From an uncultured Lachnospiraceae bacterium (GTDB lineage: Bacteria; Bacillota; Clostridia; Lachnospirales; Lachnospiraceae), in NCBI GenBank assembly GCA_910588965.1, contig CAJUSO010000049.1:1-25802 (forward strand): 25,802 nt of DNA, in the 5' to 3' direction. The number at the start of each line of letters is the position of its first letter. Positions within the stretch are counted from its first letter, which is position 1. The position numbers were made by a program, and so were the translations under genes. Positions 6,987-15,499 of the stretch are shown one piece after another. The notes beneath the pieces are model-generated. The model searched no databases, had not been told where the DNA came from, and was given only the letters and a program-made list of their open reading frames with translations.

Positions 6987-8126
6987 ATGTTTGGGGAAGC
7001 TCATGGGGGCGTGGCAAAGAAGAAAAAATGGCGGTGCAGGGCGCTGGTTTTTATGGTATCGGCAATCGCATTTTGCGGATGCAGCTTTGGGATGCAAGGA
7101 AACGGGGATAAAACAGAAGAAGAGCCCGTTTTAAGCGGAAATCACCATAGTTGGGAGGAAGAGGCTGCAAATGCGGTTGCCTTTGAACATAGGCTGGATG
7201 GATACCAGCCGCTGAAGAAAGAATATAATTTTTATTTTACATATAAAATGGTGCATCCATGGTGGGATGCAGTTGCCTTAGGGATTGAAGATGCAGCAAA
7301 GCAGTATGGGGAAGCAGGGACTGTCATCAATTATGAATACCTGGCTCCCACTGAAGTATCGGCAGAAGACCAGGTGCAGCGGTTAAAGGAGGCATCCAAG
7401 AGGGGGTTTGACGTGATTGGCGTGGATGTGGCAGATGTAGGCGTCCTGACGCCGGCCATCAATGGGCTGGTGGGAAAAGGGCAGAAGGTGATGACGTTTT
7501 CCAGTTCTGACGCCTCCCGGGAGGATGGCTGCAGCAGGATTGCCTATGTGGGGAATACCCATAACCGTGAGGATGGCGCCGCACTTACGGAAGCCCTCTG
7601 TGAAAAGCTTGGATACCAGGGGGAGGTGGCCATCCTGGTAGGGACTGAAGGGGCGCCTTGCCATGAGGACAGGGCAGTTGGGGCAAAAGAAGTGCTTGCA
7701 AGGTATAAGGATATGGAGATTGTGGAAATTGGCTATGATGGGGACTCTGTGGATAAGGCATATCAGCTTGCCCAGGGGTTTCTGTCGCGCCATCAGGAGT
7801 TGGCAGGTATTATCTGCTGTAATATGAGCAATCCGGTTGGCGCTACCCGGGCAGTGATTGAGGCGGGGCGGGAGGATGAAGTTGTGATTGTTGGGATGGA
7901 TCATGACCAGGAAGCGCTCCATTACCTCAAAGATGGGACGATATACGCCTTGGGGGTACAGGACTGTTATTCTATCGGCTTTGATACGGTCCAGGTAGCG
8001 GTCAAGATTGCGGACGGCTTGCTCCCAGGGGAGGCTTATCCGGAAAAGACAGAGGAATCCACAACTATCATTTACCAAGATGGGGCGGCCGCAATGCTCC
8101 AGCTTTTGTATGGTGAGGCAATGTAG
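6987..8126 (+). CDS. Lipoprotein sugar-binding protein (periplasmic-binding-protein-like, RbsB type)
   Basis: This 379-residue protein has a basic N-terminus and a hydrophobic segment (ALVFMVSAIAFCGC) resembling a lipoprotein signal, followed by a type-1 periplasmic binding fold. Family marks include YFTYKMVHPWWDAVALGIEDAAKQYG at the first strand-helix, FDVIGVDVADVGVLTPAINGLVGKGQKVMTFSS and VVIVGMDHDQEALHYLKDGTIYALGVQD. Such proteins bind sugars such as ribose, galactose or autoinducer-2 outside the membrane. AGGAGG (6971-6976) precedes the ATG by 10 bases. No ABC permease or ATPase follows. The next gene, 50 bases on, is a membrane hybrid histidine kinase, so this protein probably serves as its ligand-sensing partner, as LuxP does for LuxQ or ChvE for VirA. 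The lipobox is atypical, with two cysteines close together, and the ligand is unknown. Confidence 0.88.
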   Translation: MFGEAHGGVAKKKKWRCRALVFMVSAIAFCGCSFGMQGNGDKTEEEPVLSGNHHSWEEEAANAVAFEHRLDGYQPLKKEYNFYFTYKMVHPWWDAVALGIEDAAKQYGEAGTVINYEYLAPTEVSAEDQVQRLKEASKRGFDVIGVDVADVGVLTPAINGLVGKGQKVMTFSSSDASREDGCSRIAYVGNTHNREDGAALTEALCEKLGYQGEVAILVGTEGAPCHEDRAVGAKEVLARYKDMEIVEIGYDGDSVDKAYQLAQGFLSRHQELAGIICCNMSNPVGATRAVIEAGREDEVVIVGMDHDQEALHYLKDGTIYALGVQDCYSIGFDTVQVAVKIADGLLPGEAYPEKTEESTTIIYQDGAAAMLQLLYGEAM

Positions 8127-8176
8127 CAATAAGTCATGGGTTTTTTGGGAATAGATAAGGAATGGCAGGGTAGAAA

Positions 8177-11100
8177 ATGGAACAGTCACAGCATAATGGC
8201 ATTAATAAAAAACAAAGGAAGCAGACGCTTGCAGTTGCTGTCTGGGGAGGGATCCTGATATCGGCAGTCCTTCTTTTTACCACAATCTGGGTATCAAACA
8301 GCGCAAGCGCCAGCACAAGCCAGGCAGTAAGCAGGGTCAGTGATTTTTACCTGGAAGAATTGGCTGGGCGGAGGGCTCAGGTAGTCTCAGAGGAATTGAA
8401 AAATAATTTTACCTACATGGAGAGTGCGCTGGCTATTTTGGAGGATACCAACCTGGAATCACAGGAATCCTTGCGCAGCTTTTTGGGGAAAGTAAAAAAA
8501 CTATATCAATTGGATAAATTTGCATTGGTGGATGAGAAGGGGATTGTCTATACGGAGCACAGCACTACTTCAGGCCTTAGCAGGTATGGATTCCTGTCAG
8601 AAGAGCTGACAGAACCGGTAATCAGGATGTCAAGCCTCTATGGGGCGCAGAAGCAGGTGGTCCTGGCCATGCCCGTAGAGGGGGTTTTTTACCAGGGACT
8701 CCGGGTTGAGGTTTGCTTTATCCAGATTAATATTGATGAGATGGTGAGTTCCCTAACGCTGCAGACGAATTATAATGAGACTTACTGCAACCTGTATTAC
8801 AAGAATGGGCAATGCCTGACAAATAACGGCTTCGGGTATCTGGAAGCAGGGAATAACCTCCTTTTGGCGCTTGCAGACGCGGAAATCAAGAATGGGGCCA
8901 GCTATGGGCAGCTAGAAAAAGATTTTAGGGAAGGGAAGGCCGGGCGGGTGTCTTTCCAGTACCATGGGGCTGCGCAGGAGGATCTTTGTTATATCCCAGT
9001 GGAAGGCACGGACTGGATGCTGGCCATCTTAATCCGCGACAATGTCATCAGCAGCCAGATTAGTTCCATCAGTTCCGGGATGATAAGGCGCAGCGTGATT
9101 CAGATCCTGATTACAGTGGTTTCCATGCTGCTGGTATTTTTGGTGCTGATTTACCAGTCCAGAAGGAATGCCAGGATCCTGTTGGAGCAGGAGAAGGCGG
9201 ACGGGGACAGGATCCGGGCTGCCTTTGCCCAGATTGGGCGGGAGCAGACGGATATGGAAAATATCCATACGGCAATGGGCTCTGGCCGTTGGGGGATGGA
9301 ATTTGATGAAGATGCAAACATGGTTTCCTGTACATGGTCAGGCACCTTCCGTGCAATGCTGGGGTACCAGGGGGAAGAGGATTTTCCGGATGTGCTGGAA
9401 TCCTGGTCGGATTTGCTGCACGAAGAGGATAAGGAACGGATTCTGGAGGAATACTGGGATACCGTAAAGGATTATACCGGTGCAAAAAATTTTGATGTGG
9501 AGTACCGCCTCCTCACAAAGCATCGCGGATGGAGGTGGTTCCATGCGGCTGGCAGGCTTTCTAGGCGTGAGGATGGCTCGCCTGTCACGTTTGTGGGGCT
9601 TTTTGTGGACATTGATGATGAGAAAAGAATGGAAGAGCAGCTGGAGAAACAGAAAACAGACCTCCAGGACGCCCTGGCGGCGGCACAGCATGCCAATAGG
9701 GCCAAAACTACCTTCCTCAACAATATGTCCCATGACATCCGGACGCCGATGAATGCAATTATCGGGTTTACCTCCCTGGCGGCTGCGCATATAAGCAATA
9801 CGGAGCAGGTGCAGGACTATCTTTCTAAAATCAGCACATCCAGCAACCATCTGCTCAGCCTGATAAACGACGTGCTGGATATGAGCCGTATTGAGAGCGG
9901 GAAGATGAAGCTAGAGGAAAAAGAAGTGTCGCTCCCGGAGATTATGCACGACCTGAAGACCATTGTGCAGGCAGATATCAGCTCAAAGCAGCTGGAATTT
10001 TATATTGACACTGCAGATGTGGTAAATGAGCATATCTTATGCGATAAGCTGCGCCTGAACCAGGTTCTTTTGAACTTGCTGAGCAATGCCATGAAATTTA
10101 CAAAGCCTGGGGGCGTTGTGGGCGTCCGCATCCTGCAGAAAGGTACGGTGCAGGAGGGCTATGTATCCTATGATTTCCAGGTGAAGGACACTGGGATTGG
10201 GATGAGCCAGGAGTTCCTGGAGCATGTGTTTGAACCCTTTGAGCGGGAGAGGAGCAGCACGGCCAGCGGTATCCAGGGAACAGGGCTTGGCATGGCAATC
10301 ACTAAGAATATCGTAGATATGATGGGAGGGGAAATTTCCGTAGAAAGCCAGGTGGGGAAAGGGACCACATTTACGGTGTCGCTGAAATTCTATGCCTGCT
10401 CAGGCTCTGTGAGGCAAGAGGTAATCCCAGAATTGAATGGGCTTAGGGCGCTTGTGGTAGATGATGATTTCAATACCTGTTCCAGCGTTACCAAGATGCT
10501 TTCTACCATAGGCATGCGGCCTGATTGGACGACTTCCGGGAAAGAAGCCGTGCTCCGTGCCAAGCTGGCAGGGGAGCAGAATGATGAGTATGCCGTCTTT
10601 ATTATAGACTGGCTGATGCCGGATATGAACGGCGTAGAAGTGGTCCGGCGTATCCGGGGGATTATTGGGGAAGGGAAACCGATTATTATCCTGACGGCAT
10701 ACGATTGGTCTGATATTGAAGAAGAGGCCAGGAAGGCTGGCGTTACGGCATTCTGTTCCAAGCCGATTTTCTTATCGGAACTTCGGGAAATCCTGGAATC
10801 GCCTTTTGTGGCGCAGGAGGAACCGGATCTTCTTTCACAGGAAGCCATTTCCTTTGAGGGGAAAGAAATCCTGCTGGTGGAGGATAATGAGCTGAACCAG
10901 GAGATTGCAGTGGAAATCCTGCGGCAATCAGGATTTATGATAGAAGTAGCAGGGGATGGGGCGGTAGCCGTAGAGAAGCTTAGGGAGGCCGCGCCTGGCC
11001 GGTATGACCTGGTGCTGATGGATATACAGATGCCGATAATGGATGGATATGAGGCTGCAAGGCAAATCCGGGCAATGGATAAGCCTGGGGTTGCAGATAT

Positions 11101-11236
11101 CCCGATTATTGCCATGACGGCCAATGCTTTCGAAGAGGACAGGAAGGCAGCCCTTGAGGCAGGGATGGATGGGCATATCCCCAAGCCCATTAATGTCCCG
11201 GAATTGATAAGCCTACTAGCTGAAATTTTAAAGTAG
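8177..11236 (+). CDS. Hybrid sensor histidine kinase with PAS and two receiver domains
   Basis: This 1019-residue membrane kinase has a transmembrane segment at about residues 17-39, an extracytoplasmic sensor region of about 260 residues (Cache-like by size and context) and a second membrane segment near 303-327. A PAS-type domain follows (about 360-480, with YRLLTKHRGWRWFHAAGRLSRREDGSPVTFVGLFVDI). The HisKA motif MSHDIRTPMNAIIGF gives phosphoacceptor H519. The ATPase domain has its N box near LNQVLLNLLSNAMKF and G boxes DTGIGMS and GTGLGMAI. Two receiver domains close the protein, with phosphoacceptors D811 (IIDWLMPDMNG) and D949 (LMDIQMPIMDG). There is no output domain, so signal must pass to another protein. 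AGGG lies just before the ATG. Position between a sugar-binding lipoprotein and a glucosidase suggests it senses a carbohydrate. Confidence 0.95.
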   Translation: MEQSQHNGINKKQRKQTLAVAVWGGILISAVLLFTTIWVSNSASASTSQAVSRVSDFYLEELAGRRAQVVSEELKNNFTYMESALAILEDTNLESQESLRSFLGKVKKLYQLDKFALVDEKGIVYTEHSTTSGLSRYGFLSEELTEPVIRMSSLYGAQKQVVLAMPVEGVFYQGLRVEVCFIQINIDEMVSSLTLQTNYNETYCNLYYKNGQCLTNNGFGYLEAGNNLLLALADAEIKNGASYGQLEKDFREGKAGRVSFQYHGAAQEDLCYIPVEGTDWMLAILIRDNVISSQISSISSGMIRRSVIQILITVVSMLLVFLVLIYQSRRNARILLEQEKADGDRIRAAFAQIGREQTDMENIHTAMGSGRWGMEFDEDANMVSCTWSGTFRAMLGYQGEEDFPDVLESWSDLLHEEDKERILEEYWDTVKDYTGAKNFDVEYRLLTKHRGWRWFHAAGRLSRREDGSPVTFVGLFVDIDDEKRMEEQLEKQKTDLQDALAAAQHANRAKTTFLNNMSHDIRTPMNAIIGFTSLAAAHISNTEQVQDYLSKISTSSNHLLSLINDVLDMSRIESGKMKLEEKEVSLPEIMHDLKTIVQADISSKQLEFYIDTADVVNEHILCDKLRLNQVLLNLLSNAMKFTKPGGVVGVRILQKGTVQEGYVSYDFQVKDTGIGMSQEFLEHVFEPFERERSSTASGIQGTGLGMAITKNIVDMMGGEISVESQVGKGTTFTVSLKFYACSGSVRQEVIPELNGLRALVVDDDFNTCSSVTKMLSTIGMRPDWTTSGKEAVLRAKLAGEQNDEYAVFIIDWLMPDMNGVEVVRRIRGIIGEGKPIIILTAYDWSDIEEEARKAGVTAFCSKPIFLSELREILESPFVAQEEPDLLSQEAISFEGKEILLVEDNELNQEIAVEILRQSGFMIEVAGDGAVAVEKLREAAPGRYDLVLMDIQMPIMDGYEAARQIRAMDKPGVADIPIIAMTANAFEEDRKAALEAGMDGHIPKPINVPELISLLAEILK

Positions 11237-11309
11237 CATGGGTAACCTGCCATTAATGGATAAAGCAATATGGATATCCAGCAGGCAATGGATAAGGAGG
11301 GAACCATAT

Positions 11310-13337
11310 ATGGATAATATTAAGAAATACATGTTAGGAAACCCCATAGAAACAGAAGCCGCTGTATATGAAATAGAGGCAGCAAAAGGACCTTGCCCAT
11401 GCTTGGAGATGGATGCACAGGAGATGGAAATCCGCTGCCCGCTTGGGGATGATGATATTGTCTATGGGTTAGGCCAGCAGGTACGGGGAATCAATAAGAG
11501 GGGCTGGAAATATACTAGCTTCAGCAGTGACGACCCCAACCACACAGAGAACAAGGAGTCCCTGTATGGCGCACATAATTTCCTAGTAGTGGATGGGGGA
11601 AACCCTTTTGGGATTTTCCTGGATACGCCGGAGAAGGTATCGTTTGACATTGGTTACAGCAAGCCGGATGCGCTGTGCATCCGCCTTTCCAGCTGGAATG
11701 CAAAATGCTATGTGATAGAGGGGGATTCTGCCTATGATATCGTGAAATCCTTCCGGAAGCTGATTGGGCCAAGCTACCTTCCGCCTAAGTGGGCCTTTGG
11801 GTTTGGCCAGAGCCGCTGGGGCTACCAAAGCCAGCAGGATATTGAAGAAGTCCTGGCAGGCCATGAGGAGCACGGCCTCCCGCTGGATATGGTTTACCTG
11901 GATATTGATTATATGGACCAGTATATGGATTTTACCGTAGATAAGGAGAAATTCCCAGATTTCCCAGGGTTTGTGGAAAAAGTGAAAAGCAAGGGGATCC
12001 GCCTGGTGCCCATTATAGACGCAGGCGTGAAAATCAAGGAAGGCTATGAGGTATATGAGGAAGGCGCCGCAAAAGGGTATTTCTGTAAGGATGGGGAAGG
12101 GAAGGATTTTGTGGGGGCAGTGTGGCCCGGCAGGGTACATTTCCCAGATATGCTGAACGAAAAGGCGCGCAAATGGTTTGGGGATAAATATAAAGTCCTT
12201 TTAGAACAGGGGATTGAAGGGTTTTGGAACGATATGAACGAGCCTGCCATCTTCTATTCAGAGCGGCGTTTGGCCCAGGTATTTGAGAAGCTGGAGGAGT
12301 ATAAGGGGAAGAACTTAGGCATTGACAGCTTCTTTGAAATGCAGGATATGGTGCGGGGGCTTTCCAACCATCAAGAGGATTACCAATCCTTTTACCATAG
12401 CTACCGCGGGCAGGACATCCGTCATGACAAGGTCCATAATATGTACGGTTATTTCATGACCCGGGCAGCGTCAGAGGCATTTGGGCGGATAGAGCCGGAC
12501 AAGCGCATCCTGCTGTTTTCCAGGGCTTCGTATATCGGGATGCACCGGTATGGGGGGATTTGGATGGGGGATAACCATTCCTGGTGGTCCCATCTGCTTT
12601 TGAATATCAAAATGCTGGCCAACCTGAATATGTGCGGCTTCCTGTATACAGGCGCGGATATTGGGGGCTTTGGGAGCGATACTACGGAAGACCTCCTGCT
12701 ACGGTGGTATGCATTTGGGATATTCACGCCCCTGATGCGCAACCATTCTGCCCTTGGGACCCGCAGGCAGGAAACCTACCAGTTTACAGATATCGAGAGC
12801 CTACGGGGGCTTTTGAGGCTCCGCTATATGCTGCTTCCTTATATTTACAGTGAGTATATGAAGGCAGCCCTTCAGGGCGACCTGTATGCAAAGCCTTTGG
12901 CTTTTGCGTACCCGGAGGACGCCCAGGCGAGCAGCATAGAAGACCAGCTGCTTATAGGGGAAAGCATTATGGTTGCTCCGGTATATGAGCAGAATGCAAA
13001 AGGCAGGTATGTATACCTGCCAGAGGATATGAAGCTGTACCGGATGCGCAGCCCAGAGGATATGGATGAGGAGATGTACGCCAAAGGCATCCATTTTGTC
13101 TGTGCAGCTCCCAATGAGGTGCTGCTGTTCGTGCGGGCAGGGCGGCTTGTGCCCGTCGCCAAGGCTGCAAGCAGCGTGGCGGATTTGGATATGGGGCATC
13201 TGGGGCTTTTGGGGTTTGTGGATAACAAGGACGCGGTGTATGAATTGTATGATGACGACGGATATTCAAAGGCATGCAGCTTAGAAGGGCATATACGCAG
13301 GATTACTCCTGCGGAAGGCGTTACCATTTCCCCCTGA
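11310..13337 (+). CDS. Glycoside hydrolase family 31 alpha-glucosidase
   Basis: This protein of about 675 residues is a retaining GH31 enzyme, which releases alpha-linked glucose (or related sugars) from oligosaccharides. The nucleophile is D308 in the hallmark WNDMNEP motif and the acid/base is D421 in WMGDNHSWW. The domain order is an N-terminal beta-sandwich, the (beta/alpha)8 barrel (from about FGFGQSRWGYQSQQDIEEV) and a C-terminal beta domain (ESIMVAPVYEQNAKGRYVYLPE). No signal peptide is present, so it should act in the cytoplasm on imported sugars. I chose ATG 11310 because AAGGAGGG (11294-11301) lies 8 bases upstream. The frame is also open from ATG 11238, which lacks a ribosome site. 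It follows the hybrid kinase by 73 bases and precedes the MutS-like gene by 34. Exact linkage specificity cannot be read. Confidence 0.95.
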   Translation: MDNIKKYMLGNPIETEAAVYEIEAAKGPCPCLEMDAQEMEIRCPLGDDDIVYGLGQQVRGINKRGWKYTSFSSDDPNHTENKESLYGAHNFLVVDGGNPFGIFLDTPEKVSFDIGYSKPDALCIRLSSWNAKCYVIEGDSAYDIVKSFRKLIGPSYLPPKWAFGFGQSRWGYQSQQDIEEVLAGHEEHGLPLDMVYLDIDYMDQYMDFTVDKEKFPDFPGFVEKVKSKGIRLVPIIDAGVKIKEGYEVYEEGAAKGYFCKDGEGKDFVGAVWPGRVHFPDMLNEKARKWFGDKYKVLLEQGIEGFWNDMNEPAIFYSERRLAQVFEKLEEYKGKNLGIDSFFEMQDMVRGLSNHQEDYQSFYHSYRGQDIRHDKVHNMYGYFMTRAASEAFGRIEPDKRILLFSRASYIGMHRYGGIWMGDNHSWWSHLLLNIKMLANLNMCGFLYTGADIGGFGSDTTEDLLLRWYAFGIFTPLMRNHSALGTRRQETYQFTDIESLRGLLRLRYMLLPYIYSEYMKAALQGDLYAKPLAFAYPEDAQASSIEDQLLIGESIMVAPVYEQNAKGRYVYLPEDMKLYRMRSPEDMDEEMYAKGIHFVCAAPNEVLLFVRAGRLVPVAKAASSVADLDMGHLGLLGFVDNKDAVYELYDDDGYSKACSLEGHIRRITPAEGVTISP

Positions 13338-13371
13338 AATTTGAAAAAATAAGGCGAGGGAGCAGAAGCGG

Positions 13372-15387
13372 ATGACAGGATTGGGAGAGCAGGGCCTCAA
13401 GGAAACATGGGATAAGGAAAAATCCCGGAAGTACCAAGAAAGAAATGAAAAATGCCAGGCAGGGATCGAGGCGGCTGCGGCTTCTTGCCAAAAGGTATCC
13501 CGCGGGCGGATGGCAGTGTTCCTTCTGGCGGGGCTGTGCCTGTACGGCGGGAGCCAATGGCATCTGGCATTTTATGCAGGGGCAGCAGCATGCCTGGCAT
13601 GCTTCCTGCGATTCATCCAGCGCCATAGCCAATTGGAAGAAGAGCAGGAAGGTTTGAGGGATAGCCAGGCGGTGGCTCAGGACTACCTTGCACGCTTTGG
13701 GGACGGCTGGAAACGATTTCCGGTGGATGGGGAGCCTTATTTAAGGGAAGATTTTCCGGAGGCCCGGGATTTGGATCTTTTTGGGAAGCAATCCCTTTAC
13801 CAATATATCTGTACGGCAGGCACAGCCTGGGGGCAAGATAGCCTGGCTCTTTGGCTCAGGGAGCCAGGCGGGGCGCCGGAGATGAAAGCCCGGCAGCAGG
13901 CAGTGGCGGAACTGGCGCAAAAAGAGGCGTTTTCCTGGAACATGGAGGTCTGCGCAAGGCGGATCCGGAATGTGGGATATCAGGAAGCGAAGGCGCAGAT
14001 GGATGGCTTTTTCCATAGCCTGGAAAAAGAAGGGCGCCCATCTAAGATACGGAAAGGGATGGGCTTGCTGCTGCCGGCTGCGGCTTTTGCTTCCCTGCTT
14101 TTTGGTGTGGCTGGGATTTACAGGCAGCCGGCTGCGGCGTGCTTCCTGGCCTGCGTAATGGTGCAGTTTTTTGCAGCCTGCGCATGTTATGGGCAGAACC
14201 ACAGGCTGCTGTCCCCCGTCTACAAGATGGCCCAGGTGATTGAGCCGTACCGTAGGCTTCTGGCATTGCTGGAGCAGCAGGAATTTGAAAGCCCTTACCT
14301 TAGAACCTTGCAGCAGAGGCTTAGATACCGGGAGGGCGCCTCTGCCCAGGAAAGAAATAGTGCGTCAGTGGAGGCATCCCATGCGGGGAGGCCAGATGCG
14401 CCAGTGGAAGCATCCCATGCGGGGAGGCCAGCTGCGTCAGGGGATGCGTCCCGAGCGGGGAGGCCAGCTTCGTCAGGGAAACCATCCCGGGCTCAAGGAG
14501 GGATTGCCTCAAAAGCTTTCCAGGAGTTGGAAGGCATTGTAGGCTCTATCATTACGAGCCATAATCCCTATGGATTTGCCCTGTGCAACGGCCTGTACCT
14601 CCATGATTTCCATTGTGTAGAACGGTACATGGCATGGAAGGGAAAATATCAGGAAGAAATCCTGGGATGGCTAAAGGCCGTTGGGGAAGTGGAAGCGCTG
14701 GTTAGCCTGGGGGTCCTTTCCCGCACAAAACAGAGGCACACGCTGCCTGAGATAGAGGAGGTCCCCTATCCCGTTTTTGCCGTATCCGATGTAAGCCACC
14801 CGTTAATCCAAGAGCCAGGGGCCGTTGGGAATGATATAGAGCTGAAGCATAAAGTGGCGGTAATTACAGGTTCTAATATGTCTGGGAAGACTACGTTTAT
14901 GCGCAGTATAGGCGTAAATTTGGCATTGGCTTATGCCGGAGGGTTTTGCACGGCACAGGGCATGCGTGTCTCCCCAATGAAAATCCGTACGTCCATGCGG
15001 ACGGGGGATGACGTAAATGCAGGCATTTCCACCTTTTATGCTGAGCTGCTCCGGATTAAGAGGATGATTCAGGAAAGTGAAAAGCATGAGCCCATGATAT
15101 CTTTCATTGATGAGATTTATAAGGGGACGAATTCAGCGGACAGGATATTTGCCGCCAGGGAAACAGTACGGAAACTTTCGCAGCCGGATACCTTTACGCT
15201 GCTGACTACCCACGATTTTGAATTGTGTGATTTGGAAAGCGATCGGGAGGCGGACGCTGAAAATTATTATTTTATGGAGCATTATGAACAGGATAACATC
15301 CTGTTTGATTATAAAATCCGAAAAGGGCGCTGCCCGACCAGGAATGCACGCTATCTGCTGCGTATGGCGGGGATATTGGGGGACTAA
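13372..15387 (+). CDS. Membrane-associated MutS-family ATPase
   Basis: This 671-residue protein ends in a MutS domain V ATPase: Walker A ITGSNMSGKTTFMRSIG near residues 498-514, Walker B MISFIDEIYKGTNSADR near 575-590 and the signature LLTTHDFELCDLE. It lacks the mismatch-recognition domain of MutS and the Smr nuclease of MutS2. Instead it has two hydrophobic patches (about 46-80 and 231-270), each long enough for one or two membrane helices. Similar membrane MutS-like proteins of unknown role are known in Clostridia. A linker with three 12-residue repeats (36-bp units at 14368-14475) separates the membrane half from the ATPase half. GAGGGAG (13356-13362) precedes the ATG. It is closely spaced after the GH31 gene and convergent with the LacI-type regulator. 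A classical mismatch-repair role is unlikely. Confidence 0.85.
   Translation: MTGLGEQGLKETWDKEKSRKYQERNEKCQAGIEAAAASCQKVSRGRMAVFLLAGLCLYGGSQWHLAFYAGAAACLACFLRFIQRHSQLEEEQEGLRDSQAVAQDYLARFGDGWKRFPVDGEPYLREDFPEARDLDLFGKQSLYQYICTAGTAWGQDSLALWLREPGGAPEMKARQQAVAELAQKEAFSWNMEVCARRIRNVGYQEAKAQMDGFFHSLEKEGRPSKIRKGMGLLLPAAAFASLLFGVAGIYRQPAAACFLACVMVQFFAACACYGQNHRLLSPVYKMAQVIEPYRRLLALLEQQEFESPYLRTLQQRLRYREGASAQERNSASVEASHAGRPDAPVEASHAGRPAASGDASRAGRPASSGKPSRAQGGIASKAFQELEGIVGSIITSHNPYGFALCNGLYLHDFHCVERYMAWKGKYQEEILGWLKAVGEVEALVSLGVLSRTKQRHTLPEIEEVPYPVFAVSDVSHPLIQEPGAVGNDIELKHKVAVITGSNMSGKTTFMRSIGVNLALAYAGGFCTAQGMRVSPMKIRTSMRTGDDVNAGISTFYAELLRIKRMIQESEKHEPMISFIDEIYKGTNSADRIFAARETVRKLSQPDTFTLLTTHDFELCDLESDREADAENYYFMEHYEQDNILFDYKIRKGRCPTRNARYLLRMAGILGD
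14368..14490 (+). repeat. 36-bp in-frame minisatellite inside the MutS-like gene
   Basis: Three full units lie at 14368-14403, 14404-14439 and 14440-14475, and a decayed partial unit follows from 14476. Each encodes a version of the 12-residue motif VEASHAGRPAAS. The period is a multiple of three, so copy changes keep the reading frame. Confidence 0.9.
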
Positions 15388-15414
15388 AGGGAATGGCTGA
15401 AGCCTCCTGAAAAG

Positions 15415-15453
15415 GCACGGAAGGCGCTTGGCGGCCCTGTGCACGGAAGGCGC
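15415..15453 (+). repeat. Direct 13-bp repeat in the convergent intergenic gap
   Basis: GCACGGAAGGCGC occurs at 15415-15427 and again at 15441-15453, a 26-base period, in the 112-base gap between the convergent MutS-like and LacI-type genes. No intrinsic terminator with a T-run was found here for either gene. Its role is not apparent. Confidence 0.5.
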
Positions 15454-15499
15454 AAGGAACCGCTGCGGGCGCCTATGGGAGGACGGCAGGCGAAAGGCT

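Noticed and set aside
14368..14490. Regular 36-bp repeats as a CRISPR array
   Set aside because: The units are directly adjacent with no spacers, lie in frame inside a real gene and encode a repeated peptide.
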